Assembly: GCF_001039355.2 (NCBI RefSeq)
Contig: NW_019775524.1
Location: 808,773 to 872,772, forward strand
DNA from: Lingula anatina
Lineage: Eukaryota; Brachiopoda; Lingulata; Lingulida; Lingulidae
Length of the DNA: 64,000 nucleotides
Direction: 5' to 3'
Under the pieces are notes generated by a model. That model was not told where the DNA came from, did not search any database, and worked only from the letters and a program-made list of their open reading frames with translations. Below, piece by piece: positions 59,195-64,000 of the stretch; positions within the stretch are counted from its first letter, which is position 1, and every line of letters starts with the position of its first letter. The translations under genes and the position numbers were made by a program.

Positions 59195-60240
59195 CTAAAC
59201 TTTTTCATCTGATTGTACAGAGTTCAACAAGTGTAATTTCTTCTCCCGTAGAGACTCTAGACTCTTTGAAAAGGATTTTAGGTTTCGGTCTACTCCAACG
59301 TTCGATGAGAACGACTGAAATTCCTGAAAATTGCGGTTCTTGGAATTATTCAGGTTTGTGAAGTTGCCACCATTCTGAACCACGTGATCGTGTGAGTAAG
59401 CATGGTTACAGATCAAAGGCGTGCTGCTACTGCGCCTGCGCAGCTGATCTAGCAGTTTAACGTCAAGCATATTTAAAGCTCCATTAAAAGGGGTGATTCC
59501 ATAAGAAGGAACCATTAAATGGGAGTTGACGCTTTGATTCTCGTTAAATATACCACCCTTTTCGCCTTTCGTTAGCTCTCCGGGAAAAACAATGTTACCG
59601 GTACCATGAGTTGCTCGTATCATATTTCTGCAATTCTTCTCGTGCTTACTCGGTGAGGATGGCGCAGAAACAGACGATCCCGGTCGACCAGCCTCTGGAG
59701 AAACTAACATTATTTTAGTCTTGCTCCTAACGTTTTCTTGTGGCATCTGTTGAACAGGGTTTTTGGCTGGGGAATCGTCTTCTACCACGTCATTAGAGTC
59801 AACATCTGGAACCACCAGCATTTGCGTGTCTTGCTCGGTGACCCCGTTTCGTGAGCTTCTAAAACTCCAGTTTTTCATGTGAAATGCAGAGCGTTTGATG
59901 GGTGACTTTAGGCTGCCACCTTTGACGCTACCTCTACCCAGATGACTCCGTGCAAGGCCGGGACTTCCGGGAAGATCGACGGAATATGCCGAAAGAGACA
60001 CCGCCGATGACGCCACAGATACTGTGGAGTGCTCACTGCGGGTTTTTAAACTTGAGGTAGTACGTCGTTTCTTCGGTGCCCATTTACACACCATACTGTT
60101 ATTAGCTTCTGCCATATCCTTGCGCCCGTTCAACCAGAAAGTAACCATTTTACCTTTTCCCTAAAGCAAAAACATACACAGATATTGTTGGATGCTTTTA
60201 CTAGCCATCAAGTACCGTACTAAAATGTACCATTATTTAT

Positions 60241-60296
<56 letters not shown>

Positions 60297-61723
60297 TAAG
60301 ATTAACCGGGCTTGACTTGTGCGTTAACATATTATTGTAAAAACAATACCAATTAAGGCATAGTTTGCTTTTCTGATTTCTCTCTCCAGTGCATAATCTT
60401 AACGTCCACTTTACTAGGCAGACTTCAAGGGGAACTCGTTTACACAAGTCTACCTTAATCTCTATCTCCCCGCGTCTTTCGATGTCATAGCGTCCGGTGA
60501 GTTCCAGTGTCTCCACTGTCTTTGCGCTGGCATGAATCTTCATAGCTACATGGAGGAAGGGAAAGGGTAAAGAATACTGAAGTTTCAACTTTAGCAAACG
60601 AATTGATACAGATCATTTAAACTTATTCGTGAATCTTAACAAGAAAGGAGGGGGGGGGGGCGCCAAACTTGTATATAGATACAGCAGAGAGGAGACAAAT
60701 GGCGATGTGACGTCACAAAGAGTCACCCCTGCCCCCATGATAGTCCGGTTCCCATTTCCCAGTATTTGCATATGTAAGCCTCGCCCAAGATTTGACCCAC
60801 CTAGGTCAGGCTAACCCTAACCTGTATAATTAAATGGAGGTGGACTTTCTGTTACACGGACCCTCAGTTTCGTCACACTGGCTGAAAGGTGCCTGTAGAC
60901 ACAGGGACAGATAATAGTTCTTCTCTGATTAAAAAACATGTTGTATTATATTTTCGCCTTGCACCCTCTCACAGGAAATGTAATGATTCGCTTAGAAAAT
61001 AATATCTTTATATAAATAGTATATATAACATCTTTATAGAATTAAATGTGCGGAGAGGAGGAAGAGAAGGAAGGAGTAGAAAATGACCCTGGCTATGCTA
61101 AAGATAAATGTACTGTACTTACGGAGCCCATGTGATTCCATTCTGGATGCCGTATTCACTGTGTCACCGAAAAGGCAGTAGCGAGGCATTTTACTCCCGA
61201 CTACACCAGCTACACAAGGGCCTGTAACAAGAAAAATTAAAAAATGAAAATGCTAATATAGTGCTGATACTTACAATTTGTACAAAGCCACACGCACTGC
61301 CAGTATTGTTTGTTCCGCTATGACCAGAAGGAGATTTCGGTGCGACTGAAAGAGCGTCACCCACAGTTTCAGAAGCTGAAGGTCCACGATGAAAAAAGGC
61401 GTAGTTTCAATAGAATGTGTCCGAGAACGTACAGTCCGTATATTATATAAATCCTCCAAAACGGTATTAACCATTACTTTTTATTTTTTAAATGAAAATC
61501 CATCCCCAGGGTCCTGCAAGGGCCGGACACTAAAATGATTAATTCTTAAAATAATACTAAGATGATTAATATTATTCCCATATAATGCCATATATGCTGC
61601 CATCTATACGTAAATAGAAAAAGTATTTTGAGAAATGAGAAGGTAGTGACACTATCAATGTGACATTTAATCATTACTTTAAATTAGACTTTCATGATTC
61701 ATGACAGCTTTTAGTTCTAAACA

Positions 61724-61774
<51 letters not shown>

Positions 61775-64000
61775 TATTTCAATTAACGTAACGAATTGAT
61801 TGATTTTAACAAAGTTTAATTGAGAAGATACGTTTAGTAAAATCAGATGAAATACGGGTTATAATCCGAGGCAACATTTTCGTGGAATATCGGAAACTTG
61901 TTTGATTTAATTGTCGATACAACTTCCGTAGTTCAAGGAAAACTTAAAATGAGTCATCCAGACGCCCAGACCCAAGTCCTAATTGTATTTGATGGTCTGA
62001 ATACAAAGCCGGGTAGAACATGTACATGGTAAACTTCATGATAGCAGTGCTTATCTGGAATCGTTTTTAACAGTAACCTCAAATTTATTTCAAAGAAGAG
62101 AAGTGTCCTTAGAAAGTATGATTCAAAGGAATTCTTTGTTTCCTGTCACATATAGAACTACGCACACTGTCGAAAGCAGCTTATGTTGTTCAAAGCTTAA
62201 ATATGAGATTTCTGACAAGCAAAGATAACATATCTCTCTCTCTCTCTCATCTCTCTCATTAACAGAATCAAAAAATATATATGCAATAGCGAACACGGGT
62301 TTCGTTTCACAAAAAAGTTTTAGCTAAGTAGACCTATTTGTTTCTTAACGTTAGTCCAATTTTGGGCCTATATCCGCTTTGCTTAACATTCACCTATCAG
62401 TCAGAACTTAAAATTATGGCAAAACGTTAATGTTTTTGTGTTGGTTTACAAAACGGCGTTTTACAGAACATGATGTTTCAAGCTCGTGAATCAGTCTTTG
62501 AGTTAATGAAATACTGTACTTTTAACAGCATCTGGCTCATGCTTCAGAAGCTAATAACCAAGTGGACTGAGGAGAAACATTAACTGCCTGGACTTAATTT
62601 ACGTTTATCAAAGCGTTTGCAATAACGTTAATTCGTAACGCGTGTATCTACGAGAACCGTGCTATTTCTATGATCCATCGAAATTGATTTCATAGACAAC
62701 ATCCTTAACAGAAATACAGTAGGTATCATTATACTCAAGGAAATTAATCAAATGATTACTTTGTAACCAAGCTGCGATTCTCAGTCTGTGACAGAGCGAG
62801 ATTTTTTAGATCTGACCCTTTAAAACGAAAAGTCGTTCTTTCTCCAGAAAACGACTAGAAACAACGTGAATTGACCTGAATAAACACTACAACATGTACA
62901 GTGTAAAAACCGCCCCAGGTGGGTTACACAAATAAAGTCAGAGTTTGATTTCGTCGATTTTCCTTTCCCCCAAAAAATAATCAGTACGTGTGAGGAACGT
63001 TTTGAAATATTTTGCCCACAAGCAGACAGACGATGAAAACATACATGTGTTCCCTACTGTATTTAGTCCTTACGTCAGGAGTCGTACCAAATGGCTATTT
63101 GATCAGTAACGGAAGGGGGTCGTAGAAAAATAATCTCATAACAAAAGATGGAATCAGCAGCTGAGATACCCAGAGCTCCCCACTCAGGGTAACTACAGCG
63201 TTTCTTGAAAAAACAAGCCAATATATCTAGTAACGTCCGGATGCCAATATGTTTTATTGATCCTCACCAACTGGAAAGTACATTCATGTACTTTCGGCTA
63301 AAAAAAAAACTTAGGGTAGATAAGAATCTATTCTTCTGAACAACAGTGGGGTTTGAGGATTTCGTTGAAATAAACATAAACATTCTTAAAAGTGTCCTGG
63401 GGACCGTTGAGAATGGGTAAGGTCGCACTAACTACTACATGTACGCACTAAGTCCGCGTGGACTCTCGCTGAATGTAATCAGACTCACATGCCTTTTCGA
63501 ATAAAATTAAGAGAAACGGGTTATTAAGCGTATGTTGAAAAGAAGAGTAGGTGTGTTAAACTGATTGCATTCAGCGAGAGTCCTCGGGGATTTACCTAGC
63601 TGGCGCGACCTAACTTATTCTGAACAGCATCTTAATTTTGTCATTTACTAGTAATATATCTTATAACAGCATATTCTAAATATTATTTCTGGGGGTTAGT
63701 ATATAAGCCTATATAATGTAAAACGTGACAAAAAGTGTAGAATTCAAAACACATTGGCTAAAATTGTCCGTAACCCTTACCACCCAATCATCGAATGGGA
63801 TAAATCGGAAGCAATTCTGTATGGTGTAGTGTTTAAAAATATTAAAGATAATATTGTGAGGACAGTTTGCCTATATTATTTAGTAAGAACTCACATGGTG
63901 TAATTAGAATTGGGAAAGGAGCTGATGTATGATTGAGAAATACTAACCGGTGTGTATGCCTATACGAAGTTTCAGCTGTTCGCTCGGAGCGTGCGGTATG
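59195..64000 (-). CDS. Guanylate cyclase, C-terminal catalytic part with long tail, 5' part beyond window
   Basis: Minus-strand exons: (64000)-63948, 61221-61123, 60545-60454, 60160-59195; phases 1, 1 and 0 fit; stop at 59195-59197. The exons read [38 protein letters not shown] with [32 protein letters not shown], then [17 protein letters not shown]. This is the last third of a class III cyclase domain, with the signature [10 protein letters not shown] and the GKGxxxTFWL close typical of guanylate cyclases, which make cGMP from GTP. After the domain comes a tail of about 300 residues, rich in Ser, Asn and Lys, with basic patches (KKRRTT) and no known fold. It ends SVQSDEKV, which could be a class III PDZ ligand. 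A long tail is known from receptor cyclases such as Drosophila Gyc76C; whether this one has a transmembrane and kinase-like part cannot be seen here. Confidence 0.92.
60241..60297 (+). repeat. (TAA)n microsatellite in cyclase intron
   Basis: About 18 AAT/TAA units; the tyrosine-rich frame over it on the minus strand is an artefact. Confidence 0.97.
61721..61762 (+). repeat. Compound (AC)n(AG)n microsatellite
   Basis: About 10 AC units followed by about 10 AG units. Confidence 0.95.
62233..62260 (+). repeat. (CT)n microsatellite
   Basis: CT repeat with one interruption (CATCTCTCTC). Confidence 0.85.
63421..63610. mobile_element. MITE family C member in cyclase intron
   Basis: Starts GGTCGCACTAACTACTAC and ends CCTAGCTGGCGCGACC, inverted with gaps. 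Inner arms GGACTCTCGCTGAATGTAAT and ATTGCATTCAGCGAGAGTCC are nearly perfect complements, followed inward by CACACCT-like words. Confidence 0.8.

Larger units (their letters stand above)
61222..63947 (-). other. 2.7 kb cyclase intron
   Basis: Contains a CA/GA microsatellite at 61721-61762, a CT run at 62233-62260 and a family C MITE at 63421-63610. No exon for the cyclase was seen in it, and the flanking exons join in frame across it. Confidence 0.7.

Noticed and set aside
60241-60597. 118-residue minus-strand frame with a tyrosine run
   Set aside because: It reads across a real cyclase exon, its donor site and a TAA microsatellite. Only 60454-60545 in the spliced frame is coding.

Overview
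The window is eukaryotic nuclear DNA from an invertebrate, most likely a lophotrochozoan such as a mollusc or brachiopod. It is AT-rich, and its genes are split by GT...AG introns with long non-coding spacers. It holds several families of short inverted-repeat transposons and many microsatellites. The palindromic words TACATGTA and TACCGGTA recur throughout. Five single N characters mark joins between assembly pieces. At least two of them lie beside sequence that is present twice, which suggests a very heterozygous genome with unmerged haplotypes.

Layout. 1-14570 (+): 3' part of an ACAP-type Arf GTPase-activating protein gene (PH, ArfGAP, ankyrin). Its last ten exons appear twice, at 3474-8868 and 9250-14570, nearly identical and separated by an N; the exon for the end of the PH domain is missing at the first N. 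14571-24522: non-coding, with microsatellites, a non-LTR retrotransposon tail, several MITEs, a tandem repeat and a perfect hairpin. 24523-27200 (+): four-exon gene for a 406-residue multi-pass membrane protein that I cannot place in a family. 27201-30026: spacer with a LINE fragment and a CA tract ahead of a TATA box. 30027-42828 (+): four-exon gene for a 1238-residue receptor with a somatomedin-B-like domain and a methuselah-like class B 7TM domain. Its 7.3 kb first intron is packed with duplicated and repetitive DNA, and its third intron carries an 0.8 kb foldback element. 42829-49661: 3' UTR and spacer. 49662-53502 (+): secreted chitin-deacetylase-like NodB polysaccharide deacetylase in four exons. 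54777-55553 (-): two-exon gene for a small secreted cysteine-rich protein, convergent with the deacetylase gene. 59195-64000 (-): 3' end of a guanylate cyclase gene with a long C-terminal tail, continuing past the window edge.

The genes do not form one pathway. The themes are membrane signalling (ACAP in Arf6-dependent endosome traffic, the 7TM receptor, cGMP synthesis) and extracellular matrix (deacetylase and perhaps its secreted neighbour). No operon, CRISPR array, rRNA or intact tRNA gene was seen. The items most worth following are the duplicated blocks at Ns, the MITE families with recognisable target-site duplications, the GGACAATTCC foldback element, and the unusual SMB-7TM receptor architecture.
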